Part shown: in pieces, positions 1-7,359 of the stretch
How positions within the stretch are numbered: the stretch's first letter is position 1
How the letters are laid out: each line of letters begins with the position of its first letter
Assembly (NCBI RefSeq): GCF_003112575.1
Contig: NZ_BEWC01000007.1
Coordinates: 434,001 to 498,000, forward strand
DNA: 64,000 bases
Direction: 5' to 3'
Source: Streptomyces ardesiacus
GTDB lineage: Bacteria; Actinomycetota; Actinomycetes; Streptomycetales; Streptomycetaceae
Translations under genes and position numbers: made by a program
The notes under the pieces: generated by a model
The model's database searches: none
The model's input: only the letters and a program-made list of their open reading frames with translations
What the model was told of the DNA's origin: nothing

Positions 1-923
1 CGACCGTTCTTTGAAGCAGAACTGAAGAATCGGCCGCCCGCCGCGCCCGCCGCCCGCGCCCGCGGCGCCCGCTGCCCCGCCAGGGTCGCCCCGAACGCCA
101 GCGCCATGCCCGCCAGCTGCACCGGACCGAGCGCCTCGCCCAGCACGGCCCAGCCGATCACGGCGGCGGTCAGCGGCGAGAGCGGACCGAGGAAGGTGAC
201 CTGCGTCGCCGAGAGCCGGCCGATGCCGCGGAACCAGAGCCAGTACGCCAGCGCCGTGTTGCCCAGCGCCAGGTAGAGGTACCCGCCGACCGCCGGGCCG
301 TCCAGCGCGGGCGGGGCGCCCTCGGCCAGGAGGGCGAGCGGCGCCAGGAGCAGGCCGCCCGCGGTCAGCTGCCAGGCGGTGAGGGCGAGCGGTCCGACCC
401 CCTCGGGACGGCCCCAGCGCTGGGTGAGCACGACGCCCGCGGACATGGACACGGTGGAGGCGACGGCCGCGAGCAGGCCCAGGGCGTCCAGTCCCCCGGC
501 CGCCTCCAGCACCACCAGGCTGACGCCGGACGCGGCGACGACGCCGGTGAGCACGGACCGGGCCGCGGGCCGCTGCCCGAGGAGCAGTGCCGAGAAGCCG
601 ACGACGAGGAGCGGTCCGGCCGAGCCGACGACGGCGGCCATCCCGCCGGGCATCCGGTAGGCGGCGAGGAACAGCAACGGGAAGAACGCCCCGATGTTCA
701 GCACGCCCAGCACCGCCGCCCTCCCCCACCAGGCACCGCGCGGCAGCACCCGGGCGAGGGCGAGCAGCAGCAGACCGGCGGGCAGGGCACGCATCAGCCC
801 GGTGAACAGGGGCCGGTCGGGCGGCAGCACCTCGGTGGTCACGACGTAGGTGGTGCCCCAGGAGACGGGGGCGAGTGCGGTGAGCGCGATGACGGCGGGG
901 CGAGCGGTGCGGGTGGCGGCCAT
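1..923 (-). CDS. EamA/DMT-family membrane transporter (partial, runs off the left edge)
   Basis: This is an inner-membrane exporter of the drug/metabolite transporter superfamily; its substrate cannot be told. From the ATG at 923 the translation is MAATRTARPAVIALTALAPV, followed by about ten hydrophobic segments. Typical EamA features are SWGTTY in the first helix, a mid-protein GSAGPLLVV and a late LGEALGPVQ in the second repeat. No stop occurs in frame before base 1, so the C-terminus lies outside; about 307 codons are visible, close to the usual 290-310. The gene is divergent from a MarR regulator, and the 128-bp gap holds a promoter pointing into this gene covered by inverted repeats. That is the classic layout of a MarR-controlled efflux pump. 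Confidence 0.85.
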   Translation of the reverse strand, partial: MAATRTARPAVIALTALAPVSWGTTYVVTTEVLPPDRPLFTGLMRALPAGLLLLALARVLPRGAWWGRAAVLGVLNIGAFFPLLFLAAYRMPGGMAAVVGSAGPLLVVGFSALLLGQRPAARSVLTGVVAASGVSLVVLEAAGGLDALGLLAAVASTVSMSAGVVLTQRWGRPEGVGPLALTAWQLTAGGLLLAPLALLAEGAPPALDGPAVGGYLYLALGNTALAYWLWFRGIGRLSATQVTFLGPLSPLTAAVIGWAVLGEALGPVQLAGMALAFGATLAGQRAPRARAAGAAGGRFFSSASKNG

Positions 924-972
924 GAGGGCACCCTTCGGGGGCGGGGAAAGCTCGGCGGGAAGCAAGCTCGGT

Positions 973-1017
973 AGAAAGTAGCTTACTTCTAAGCAAGTTT
1001 CCGTCAAGCTACTTTCT
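973..1017. promoter_or_regulatory. Inverted-repeat operator between exporter and MarR regulator
   Basis: AGAAAGTAGCTT (973-984) and AAGCTACTTTCT (1006-1017) form a perfect 12-base inverted repeat. A second one, GCTTA/TAAGC (981-985/990-994), sits inside it. The outer arms flank the predicted -35 and -10 of the exporter, so a dimeric regulator bound here would block transcription. The MarR protein encoded next door is the obvious ligand; binding is inferred. Confidence 0.6.
980..1007 (-). promoter_or_regulatory. Predicted promoter of the EamA exporter
   Basis: On the minus strand TTGACG (1007-1002) is followed after 16 bases by TAAGCT (985-980). This is a good sigma-70-like pair. It lies 57 bases before the exporter start and is enclosed by the inverted repeat 973-984/1006-1017. 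Confidence 0.5.
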
Positions 1018-1051
1018 TGCGGCCGAGCGGAGTGGCCCCGATACTCGTCCC

Positions 1052-1570
1052 ATGACTGAACGCCCCCACCGCCCGGAACCGCGCACGGACCCCGTCGACG
1101 TGATCGTCGACCAGTGGGCGGCGGTCCGGCCCGACCTGGACACGGCCGGCATGGAAGTGTTCGGCCGGATCTTCCGGCTGTCGCGCGCGATGGGCGACCG
1201 GATGGAGCAGGCCTACGCGCGCTTCGGCATCTCGCGGGGCGAGTTCGACGCCCTGGCCACCCTGCGCCGCTCCGGCGAGCCGTACACGCTCTCCCCCCGG
1301 CAGCTCTCGGCCGCGCTGATGCTCACCACCGGCGGCATGACCGGGCGGCTGGACAAGCTGGAACGGGCGGGGCTGCTGCGCCGCTCCCCCGACCCGCACG
1401 ACCGCCGGGGGCTGCAGGTCACGCTCACCGACCGGGGGCTCCGGCTCATCGACGAGGCGGTCGGCGCGGGCCTCGCCGCCCAGACCGAGGCGCTGGCCTC
1501 CCTGGAGCCGGAGCGCGCCGCTCACCTGGCCGACCTGCTGCGGGACCTCCTCGCCGGCACGGAGAAGTAG
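1052..1570 (+). CDS. MarR-family transcriptional regulator
   Basis: This is a winged-helix DNA-binding regulator of 172 residues, slightly longer than the usual 140-160 because of a charged N-terminal tail. The core reads GMEVFGRIFRLSRAMGDRME, then FGISRGEFDALATLRRSG, the recognition region LSPRQLSAALMLTTGGMTGR and the wing DPHDRRGLQVTLTDRGL. The DxRxxxxxLT-type wing is diagnostic of the family. It is divergent from the DMT exporter and most likely represses that gene and itself through the inverted repeats at 973-1017. The ligand is unknown. Confidence 0.9.
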   Translation: MTERPHRPEPRTDPVDVIVDQWAAVRPDLDTAGMEVFGRIFRLSRAMGDRMEQAYARFGISRGEFDALATLRRSGEPYTLSPRQLSAALMLTTGGMTGRLDKLERAGLLRRSPDPHDRRGLQVTLTDRGLRLIDEAVGAGLAAQTEALASLEPERAAHLADLLRDLLAGTEK

Positions 1571-1597
1571 GGCCTCCCGCGCAGACACGGCGGGAAA

Positions 1598-1669
1598 CGA
1601 CCGAGGGCGCCGTCCCCGTCGGCGTACGGCTGGTGCGCGTACGTACGGCGGGGGCGGCGCCCTCGGTCG
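1598..1669. terminator. Bidirectional hairpin terminator
   Basis: CGACCGAGGGCGCCG (1598-1612) and CGGCGCCCTCGGTCG (1655-1669) are perfect 15-base inverted arms. They lie between the convergent ends of the MarR gene (1570) and the small membrane protein gene (1698). There is no T tract, as is common for Streptomyces terminators. Confidence 0.65.
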
Positions 1670-1697
1670 GGCTGGGGCGGTGGGCCGGGCGGGGAGG

Positions 1698-1979
1698 TCA
1701 GGCCTTGGCGCCGGCCTTGGCCTTGGCCTTGGAGCCGGGGGTCTTCACCAGGTGGTCCGGGTTGGACCGGTCCAGGACCATGACCAGGCCCGCGACGATC
1801 ACGAACAGCGCGATCGGGGCCAGGACGTAGAGGCCCAGCGTCTCGACGACGCTCAGGCCGGTGCCGGGGTCGTCGCCGGCGTCGCGCGTCAGCGCGAGCG
1901 CGGGGGACGACATGAGCAGCATCATCAGCGTCGTACCGGCTGCCAGGGCGCCGGCGCGCAGGGCGTTCTTCTTGTCCAC
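1698..1979 (-). CDS. Small secreted/membrane protein with one C-terminal helix
   Basis: A 93-residue protein from a GTG start at 1979. The N-terminus is a signal peptide: DKK charge, then a hydrophobic run ending SSPALA at about residue 30. A second hydrophobic segment, TLGLYVLAPIALFVIVAGLV (about 48-67), is a membrane helix. The tail is a Lys/Ala-rich repeat, KAKAKAGAKA. The mature product is probably a single-helix membrane protein with a basic cytosolic tail. I recognise no named family. It follows malQ on the same strand with a 72-base gap. Confidence 0.65.
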   Translation of the reverse strand: MDKKNALRAGALAAGTTLMMLLMSSPALALTRDAGDDPGTGLSVVETLGLYVLAPIALFVIVAGLVMVLDRSNPDHLVKTPGSKAKAKAGAKA

Positions 1980-2051
1980 GGTGCCAAGTTAGCGAACGGT
2001 CCCGGCGCCCGCGCGCCCGGGGTGCCCGTACGGGGCCCACGGGCGCCCGGC

Positions 2052-4187
2052 TCAGCCGTCCCGGCCGGCGTCGCGCTCCGGCGGTGCGTCCCGCGCGGCA
2101 GCACGCACGACGTCGATCAGGGCGTGCAGCCGGGGCGAGGCGGCCAGGTCCTCCAGGGTCACCGGGCGGCCCCCGGCGTCGGCGACGGGCAGCCGCCAGT
2201 TCGGGTACTGGTCCCAGGTGCCGGGGAGGTTCTGCGGGCGGCGGTCGCCGACGGTGTCCGGGAGCCAGATGCCGACCATGCGGGCGGGGGTGCACAGCAG
2301 GAAGCGGTGCACGGCCTGCACCCCGGCCTCCTCGGCGGGCGTGCCGGTGTCGCCGCCGGTGCCTTGCAGCAGCCCGAGCCGGGCCAGGACGTCGAGCCAC
2401 TCCGCGGTGTCCGCGGCGGCCTCGGCGCGTTCCTCCTCCGGCGGGCGGGCGAGCAGGCCGAGCCGGTCGCGGAGTTCGACGTGCTCGCCGGTGAGGCGGG
2501 CGGCGGTGGAGGGCAGGTCGTGCGTGGTCGCGGTGGCCAGGCAGTCGGCGCGCCACCGCTCGGGCGGCAGAGGGCGGCCGTCGCCGGTCCAGTCCCGTTC
2601 GAACCACAGCACCGAGGTGCCCAGCACCCCCCGCTCGCGCAGCGCCTCGCGCACGCCGGGTGCCACGGTGCCCAGGTCCTCGCCGATGACGACGGCGCCG
2701 GCCCGGCTCGCCTCCAGGACGAGGACGGCGAGCATGGCCTCGGCGTCGTAGTGGACGTAGGTGCCGTCGGTGGGCTCGTGGCCCTCCGGGACCCACCAGA
2801 GCCGGAACAGGCCCATGACGTGGTCGACGCGCAGCCCTCCGGCGTACCGGAACACACCGCGCAGCAGCTCCCGGAAAGGCGCGTACCCCGAGTCGGCGAG
2901 GCGGTCCGGGCGCCAGGGCGGCAGCCCCCAGTCCTGGCCGAGGGCGTTGAAGGCGTCCGGCGGGGCGCCCACCGACATGCCGGCGGCGAAGTACTCCTGC
3001 TGCGCCCAGGTGTCGGCGCCGCGCGGGTGCACGCCGACGGCGAGGTCGTGGACGATCCCGACCGGCATGCCGGCCTCGCGGGCGACGCGCTGGGCGGCGG
3101 TGAGCTGGGTGTCGGTGAGCCAGGTGAGGCGGGCGTGGAAGTCGACGCGGTCCATCAGCTCGCGGCGGGCGCGGTCGGTCGCGGCCGAGCGGGGGTCGCG
3201 CAGGCCCTCGGGCCACCGGTGCCAGTCGGGGCCGTGGACCTCGGCCAGCGCGCACCAGGTGGCGTGGTCCTCCAGGGCGGTGCCCTGCTCGGCGAGGTAG
3301 TCGCAGTAGGCGGCGCGGCGGCCGGGTCCGAGGGGAACCTCGTGGAGCAGTCCGAGCGCCTCGCGCTTCAGCTCCCACACTGCGTCCCGGTCGACGAGGG
3401 CGTCCTTCTCCAGCACCCCCTCGCGCAGCCGCGCGGCCCGCTCCCGCAGGGTGCGGGCGCGCTCGGGGCCGGTGACGTACGCGAACTCGGGGACGTCCTC
3501 GATCCGCAGGTGCACCGGGTCGGGGAAGCGGCGCGAGGAGGGCCGGTAGGGGGACGGGTCGGCGGGGGCGCCGGGCACGGCCGCGTGCAGCGGGTTGACC
3601 TGGACGAACCCGGCGCCGAGGGCGCGTCCGGCCCAGGCGGCCAGTTCACCCAGGTCGCCGAGGTCGCCCATGCCCCAGGAGCGGTGGGAGAGGAGGGAGT
3701 AGAGCTGGACGAGGAATCCGTGGGAGCGGGTGGCGGGGCCGGGCAGCCGGTCGGGCGCGACGATCAGGTGGGACACGGCGACCCGGCCGTCGGGCGCGGT
3801 GGCGGTCAGCCGGTGGACACCGGGCGGGAGCGGCGTGGCCCCGTCGCGGCGCTCCCCCTGCTCGGTGTCGACCCGCAGCCGCGTGCCCGGCGGGAGGGCG
3901 GCCAGCGCGTCCGGGGTGCCGCCGCCTTCCCAGCGGACGACGGTGGGCGGCAGCAGCCGTTCGCGCAGCTCGCTCTCGCGTGCGGCGAGCGCGGCCCGTA
4001 CGGCACCGGGGCTGCCCGTGTCCACGCCGAGGGCGGCCAGCGCGAGGGTGACGGCGGTGGCCGAGGCCGGGACGGTGCGGTCCGGGGAGGGGCGGTAGGA
4101 GGTGGCGACGCCGTGCAGGGCGGCGAGCCTGGTCAGTTCCTCGGGAAGGTCCTCGGTGGGGGGCTCGGCCGGCCGGGCTGCGGGCAT
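2052..4187 (-). CDS. malQ: 4-alpha-glucanotransferase (amylomaltase)
   Basis: This cytoplasmic GH77 enzyme transfers alpha-1,4-glucan segments between maltodextrins. At 711 residues it has the extended actinobacterial form, with about 170 extra N-terminal residues before the barrel. GH77 landmarks include MGDLGDLGELAAWAGR (donor-site loop), LRVDHVMGLFRLWWVPEG with the nucleophile Asp of RVDH, VVIGEDLGTVAPGVREAL with the acid/base Glu in GEDLG, and TATTHDLPSTA. A GAGGAAG ribosome site precedes the ATG. The small Pro/Ser-rich gene at 4197-4508 ends 9 bases upstream, so the two are probably co-transcribed. Confidence 0.95.
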   Translation of the reverse strand: MPAARPAEPPTEDLPEELTRLAALHGVATSYRPSPDRTVPASATAVTLALAALGVDTGSPGAVRAALAARESELRERLLPPTVVRWEGGGTPDALAALPPGTRLRVDTEQGERRDGATPLPPGVHRLTATAPDGRVAVSHLIVAPDRLPGPATRSHGFLVQLYSLLSHRSWGMGDLGDLGELAAWAGRALGAGFVQVNPLHAAVPGAPADPSPYRPSSRRFPDPVHLRIEDVPEFAYVTGPERARTLRERAARLREGVLEKDALVDRDAVWELKREALGLLHEVPLGPGRRAAYCDYLAEQGTALEDHATWCALAEVHGPDWHRWPEGLRDPRSAATDRARRELMDRVDFHARLTWLTDTQLTAAQRVAREAGMPVGIVHDLAVGVHPRGADTWAQQEYFAAGMSVGAPPDAFNALGQDWGLPPWRPDRLADSGYAPFRELLRGVFRYAGGLRVDHVMGLFRLWWVPEGHEPTDGTYVHYDAEAMLAVLVLEASRAGAVVIGEDLGTVAPGVREALRERGVLGTSVLWFERDWTGDGRPLPPERWRADCLATATTHDLPSTAARLTGEHVELRDRLGLLARPPEEERAEAAADTAEWLDVLARLGLLQGTGGDTGTPAEEAGVQAVHRFLLCTPARMVGIWLPDTVGDRRPQNLPGTWDQYPNWRLPVADAGGRPVTLEDLAASPRLHALIDVVRAAARDAPPERDAGRDG

Positions 4188-4196
4188 CTGCTTCCT

Positions 4197-4508
4197 CTAC
4201 GACCTCGTGGGTTCCGGGACGGGGACGGCGAAGGAGGGGCCGCCCTGCTCCGGCACGTCGGCCGTGAGTTCGGGCGAGGACTCGCTGGTCAGCGGTACGG
4301 CGTCGGCGAACGGCGACTCGCTGGTGAGGGGTTCGGCGTCGGGCAGCGGCGGTTCGCTGGTCAGCGGGGTCTCGGCGCAGCTTCCGGTGGCGCCGAAGAC
4401 GCAGTAGTGCGGGGTCTCGGAGTCGGCGGAGGGCTCCGCCCAGGGGGTGGACGGCTCCGCCACGGGTTTGGAGGGGGCCGGCAGCAGAAGGGGCGCCAGT
4501 GCAGCCAC
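4197..4508 (-). CDS. Small Pro/Ser/Glu-rich protein of unknown function
   Basis: A 103-residue acidic, proline-rich protein. I chose the GTG at 4508 because AAAGGAGA sits 6 bases before it; a longer reading from 4592 lacks any such site. The C-terminal half has three imperfect repeats of about 12 residues: PLTSEPPLPDAE, PLTSESPFADAV, PLTSESSPELTA. Two cysteines occur in HYCVFGATGSC. There is no signal peptide or membrane helix. It is placed to be translated just before malQ. I cannot assign a function. Confidence 0.6.
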   Translation of the reverse strand: MAALAPLLLPAPSKPVAEPSTPWAEPSADSETPHYCVFGATGSCAETPLTSEPPLPDAEPLTSESPFADAVPLTSESSPELTADVPEQGGPSFAVPVPEPTRS

Positions 4509-5184
4509 GGGGGTCTCCTTTGGTTGAGGCTCTGGGTGGGACGGTGGAACGGGCTCGGGGTCGGGCTCGGGGTCGGGCAGGATGCCGAGCACGCTGGTGG
4601 CGAGTTACGGCAGCCCCTACCCAGTCCGCGCGAGGACAGACGCCCCATTACCGCCAACGTGGTCCTGGTCACATCCACCCCGTCCCGAATACACACGGAC
4701 CCGGCCAAAAAGTCACCTGACCCACCGCCGAATCACCCAAACCGGTCACGCGGACCTGCCGGAACGGGTGCCCGCTGCTCCAGGACGGGACGAGTCGCCG
4801 GAGGAAGCACAGGACGTCGCTGCCGCACCGGCTCCTCGGGGCGCTCGACCGGTACAACGCCGCTCGCCCCTGGGACCACGAGCGCCCACCACCACCGCTG
4901 GACCCCGCGGCGGTCCCCCGCCGGTTCCGCGGCGCGCCCGACGTCGGCTCCGGCACCGGTGACCCGGCCCGCCCGCCCACCGCCCGAGCCGACGAGGTCC
5001 GCGGCGTCGCCCCCGTTCCGGTGATCACCTCGACCGCCCGTACCCCGCCGGCCGGCATGCCGTTCGCCGGCGTCGCCGAAGCGGCGCGCAGGGTGCTGCC
5101 CCCGGAGTCCGGCTGCGTCGTCGGCCCCTCCGGCACCGCACCCTCGTCCGGTGCCGTCGACCGGGGGCTTCCCGCGCCGGGACG
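4509..5184. other. 676-base stretch without an intact gene
   Basis: 4509-4800 contains the ribosome site of the small gene at 4197-4508 and presumably its promoter. The sequence around 4640-4740 is comparatively A-rich (attaccgcc, aatacacac, aaaaagtc) and is the best place for that promoter. 4826-5140 holds the methyltransferase remnant. 5141-5184 shows nothing recognisable. Confidence 0.5.
4826..5140 (+). pseudogene. Remnant of a class I SAM-dependent methyltransferase gene
   Basis: In one frame this stretch reads HRLLGALDRYNAARPWDHE, then, after a short shifted block, VPRRFRGAPDVGSGTGDP, then RADEVRGVAP and FAGVAEAARRVLPPESGC. This resembles actinobacterial class I methyltransferases, which start LDRYNAAHPWDHN and continue to a DVGSGTGDLA SAM-binding motif I. 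The block 4884-4913 reads HHHRWTPRR in a different frame, so a +1 and a -1 shift bracket it. The part between motif I and the AARRVLPP helix is too short: the usual D-YDVVTA-LHH segment is missing. No start codon serves the frame. I call it a decaying remnant, from memory of the family rather than an alignment. Confidence 0.5.
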
Positions 5185-5721
5185 TCAGGCGGAGATGCCG
5201 TCGATCCGGGCCATGGCGTCCTCCGCGCCGTACGGCTGCAGGTACGGGAGCCAGCGCGGGTCCCGGTGGCCCGTGCCGATGATGCGCCAGGCCAGGCCGG
5301 TCGGCGGGGCCGGTTTGTGGCGCAGGCGCCAGCCCAGTTCGACCAGGTGGCGGTCGGCCTTGACGTGGTTGCAGCGGCGGCAGGACGCCACCACGTTGTC
5401 CCACGCGTGCAGGCCCCCGCGGCTGCGCGGGACGACGTGGTCGACGCTGGTGGCGACGGCGCCGCAGTACATGCAGCGGCCGCCGTCGCGGGCGAAGAGG
5501 GCGCGGCGGGTGAGCGGGACGGGACCCCGGTAGGGCACCCGGACGAAGCGCTTGAGCCGGACCACGCTGGGTGCGGGCACGGTGACGGTCGCGCTGTGCA
5601 GGTAGGCGCCGGACTCCTCGAGGCACACGGCCTTGTTCTCCAGGACGAGGACGAGCGCGCGGCGGAGCGGTACGACGCCGAGTGGCTCGTACGACGCGTT
5701 GAGGACCAGGACATGCGGCAC
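5185..5721 (-). CDS. HNH endonuclease family protein
   Basis: A 178-residue protein with a central HNH nuclease fold. The zinc knuckle is CMYCG (about residues 83-87), followed by SVDHVVPRSRGG (the catalytic His of DH), HAWDNVVASCRRCNHVKADR with the second Cys pair and the final His position. The N-terminal 70 residues (VLVLNASYEPLGVVPLRRAL) are the conserved leader of this widespread actinobacterial subgroup. Its biological role is not established. It is probably a nicking or metal-dependent nuclease rather than a restriction enzyme, as no methylase lies near. Confidence 0.88.
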   Translation of the reverse strand: MPHVLVLNASYEPLGVVPLRRALVLVLENKAVCLEESGAYLHSATVTVPAPSVVRLKRFVRVPYRGPVPLTRRALFARDGGRCMYCGAVATSVDHVVPRSRGGLHAWDNVVASCRRCNHVKADRHLVELGWRLRHKPAPPTGLAWRIIGTGHRDPRWLPYLQPYGAEDAMARIDGISA

Positions 5722-6037
5722 GGGTGCCTCCTTGGGCGTCGGCGGCGCGTGGCTCGCGCCGGGACGATCTGGTTCAGTCTCCCCTCATGGCTGGTCGTAG
5801 CGCCACCATGTCCCGGTAACGGGCTGGGAGTGTTTTCGACCACACGCACTCCGAGTCCGCGGGCGTGACCAGTCCGGGCGCGGGTGAGCAGCGTCCCGGC
5901 CGCCCCTTTCTGGCCGGACCGCGTCCGGTGCCCCGTTAGTGTGGTGCTTCTGCCCGTCCGGTGACCATTCCGTGACCTTGGACCGGACCTCGGACCGGAC
6001 CGCGCAGGACGGGCCGCCGCACCTGGAGGTTTCCGCC
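5722..6037. other. Divergent promoter region between HNH gene and MscS gene
   Basis: A 316-base gap between two divergent genes. TAGTGT at 5937-5942 could be a -10 for the channel gene, but no clear -35 goes with it. GGAGG at 6025-6029 is the channel's ribosome site. I see no hairpin or small gene. Confidence 0.3.
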
Positions 6038-7132
6038 GTGTCCCTGTCAGCCGCCGTCCTACTGGCCGCCGGTTCGCCCTCGCCCTCGCCGACCCCGTCG
6101 GACCCGACCGTGCCCTCGCTGCGGGAGGCCCACGAGAGCGCGACCAACGCCGCCGGCTGGGTCGAGGAGAACTGGTCGACGTGGCTCGCGATCGGGCTGC
6201 GGGTGCTGCTGATCGTGGCCATCGCGGTCGTGCTGCGCGCGGTGGTGCGGCGGGCGATCACCAAGCTGATAGAGCGGATGAACCGTACGAGCGGTTCGTC
6301 GACCGGCACCGCGCTCAGCGGGCTGCTGGTCAACGCCGAGCGGCGCCGCCAGCGCTCGGAGGCGATCGGGTCCGTCCTGCGTTCGGTGGCCAGCTTCCTC
6401 ATCCTCGGCACCGCCGCCCTGATGGTGCTGGGCACCTTCCAGATCAACCTGGCCCCGCTGCTGGCCTCCGCCGGTGTCGCGGGCGTCGCGATCGGCTTCG
6501 GCGCCCGCAACCTGGTCACCGACTTCCTGTCCGGCGTCTTCATGATCCTGGAGGACCAGTACGGCGTCGGCGACAGCATCGACGCGGGCGTGGCCTCCGG
6601 CGAGGTCATCGAGGTCGGCCTGCGGGTGACCAAGCTGCGCGGCGCCGAGGGCGAGATCTGGTACGTCCGCAACGGCGAGGTCAAGCGCATCGGCAACCTC
6701 TCCCAGGGCTGGTCCACGGCCGGCGTCGACGTGACCGTCCGCTCCGACGAGGACCTGGACAAGGTGAAGGAGACCCTCGCCGCGGTCGGCGAGCGGATGA
6801 GCAAGGAGGAGCCCTGGAACGAGATGCTCTGGGGACCGATCGAGACCCTCGGCCTGGACTCCGTGCTGCTCGACTCCATGGTGGTGCGGGTCTCCGCCAA
6901 GACCATGCCCGGCAAGTCCCTCACCGTCGAGCGTGAGCTGCGCTGGCGCATCAAGCGGGCCTTCGACGCGGCCGGCATCGCGATCGTCGGCGGTGCCACC
7001 GTGCCCCTGGAGGGCGCCCCGGCCGCCGCCGACCCGGCGGCGGGCGTCGCGGCACCGTCGGCGTACGCGAGCGCCTCGTCGCCGCAGTCCCTCGCGGCCT
7101 CCCCCATTCCGCCGCCCAGCACCAGCAAGTAG
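6038..7132 (+). CDS. MscS-type mechanosensitive ion channel
   Basis: An inner-membrane channel that opens on membrane tension during osmotic downshock. I start it at the GTG at 6038, preceded by GGAGG at 8 bases, giving 364 residues. Membrane helices lie at about 49-68 and 118-140. The pore helix follows as LLASAGVAGVAIGFGARNLV, then FLSGVFMILEDQYGVGD, the MscS signature after TM3. The beta domain (GEVIEVGLRVTKLR, WYVRNGEVKRIGN) and an alpha/beta C-terminus complete the family length. An Ala/Ser-rich tail ends the protein. It is a single-gene unit followed by a hairpin. Confidence 0.92.
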   Translation: MSLSAAVLLAAGSPSPSPTPSDPTVPSLREAHESATNAAGWVEENWSTWLAIGLRVLLIVAIAVVLRAVVRRAITKLIERMNRTSGSSTGTALSGLLVNAERRRQRSEAIGSVLRSVASFLILGTAALMVLGTFQINLAPLLASAGVAGVAIGFGARNLVTDFLSGVFMILEDQYGVGDSIDAGVASGEVIEVGLRVTKLRGAEGEIWYVRNGEVKRIGNLSQGWSTAGVDVTVRSDEDLDKVKETLAAVGERMSKEEPWNEMLWGPIETLGLDSVLLDSMVVRVSAKTMPGKSLTVERELRWRIKRAFDAAGIAIVGGATVPLEGAPAAADPAAGVAAPSAYASASSPQSLAASPIPPPSTSK

Positions 7133-7177
7133 CCCACGCTTCCCGGCGCACCGGCGCCCCCGCGCTCCCCGCGCTCC

Positions 7178-7215
7178 CCGCCCCCGAGGTAACGACTGCG
7201 TTGCCCCGGGGGCGG
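7178..7215 (+). terminator. Hairpin terminator after the MscS gene
   Basis: CCGCCCCCG (7178-7186) pairs with CGGGGGCGG (7207-7215), with further pairing inside (AAC/GTT) and a short TCTCTT run after it. It separates the channel gene from the csn operon promoter that starts at 7220. Confidence 0.6.
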
Positions 7216-7219
7216 TCTC

Positions 7220-7249
7220 TTGACGGCACCTCGCGGGCGGGCCTACGTT
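7220..7249 (+). promoter_or_regulatory. Promoter of the csn operon
   Basis: TTGACG (7220-7225) and TACGTT (7244-7249) are separated by 18 bases, a good housekeeping-type pair. Transcription would start near 7256, immediately before the palindrome at 7261-7273. Confidence 0.6.
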
Positions 7250-7260
7250 CTCCGTCCAAC

Positions 7261-7273
7261 AGGAAACTTTCCT
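7261..7273. promoter_or_regulatory. CsnR-type ROK operator
   Basis: AGGAAACTTTCCT is a perfect 13-base palindrome with a central C. ROK regulators of sugar operons in actinomycetes bind AGGAAA-type half sites, and CsnR is known to repress its own operon. The site covers the expected transcription start, which fits direct repression. Confidence 0.75.
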
Positions 7274-7359
7274 AACAGACCCACGTCAGGGCGTTTCCCG
7301 TGATCCACGCGGTGGACTTGGCCCACCGCCCCCTGAAAAGCTGAGCGGTCGAGAGGCAG

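Noticed and set aside
4509..4592. N-terminal extension of the small gene before malQ (start at 4592, LGILPDPEPDPEP)
   Set aside because: No ribosome site before 4592, while AAAGGAGA is ideally placed for the GTG at 4508.
1680..5024. A 1114-codon open frame on the plus strand opposite malQ
   Set aside because: Gly/Ala/Arg-rich composition without domains; it mirrors malQ and the small membrane protein gene, both with clear family motifs and ribosome sites.
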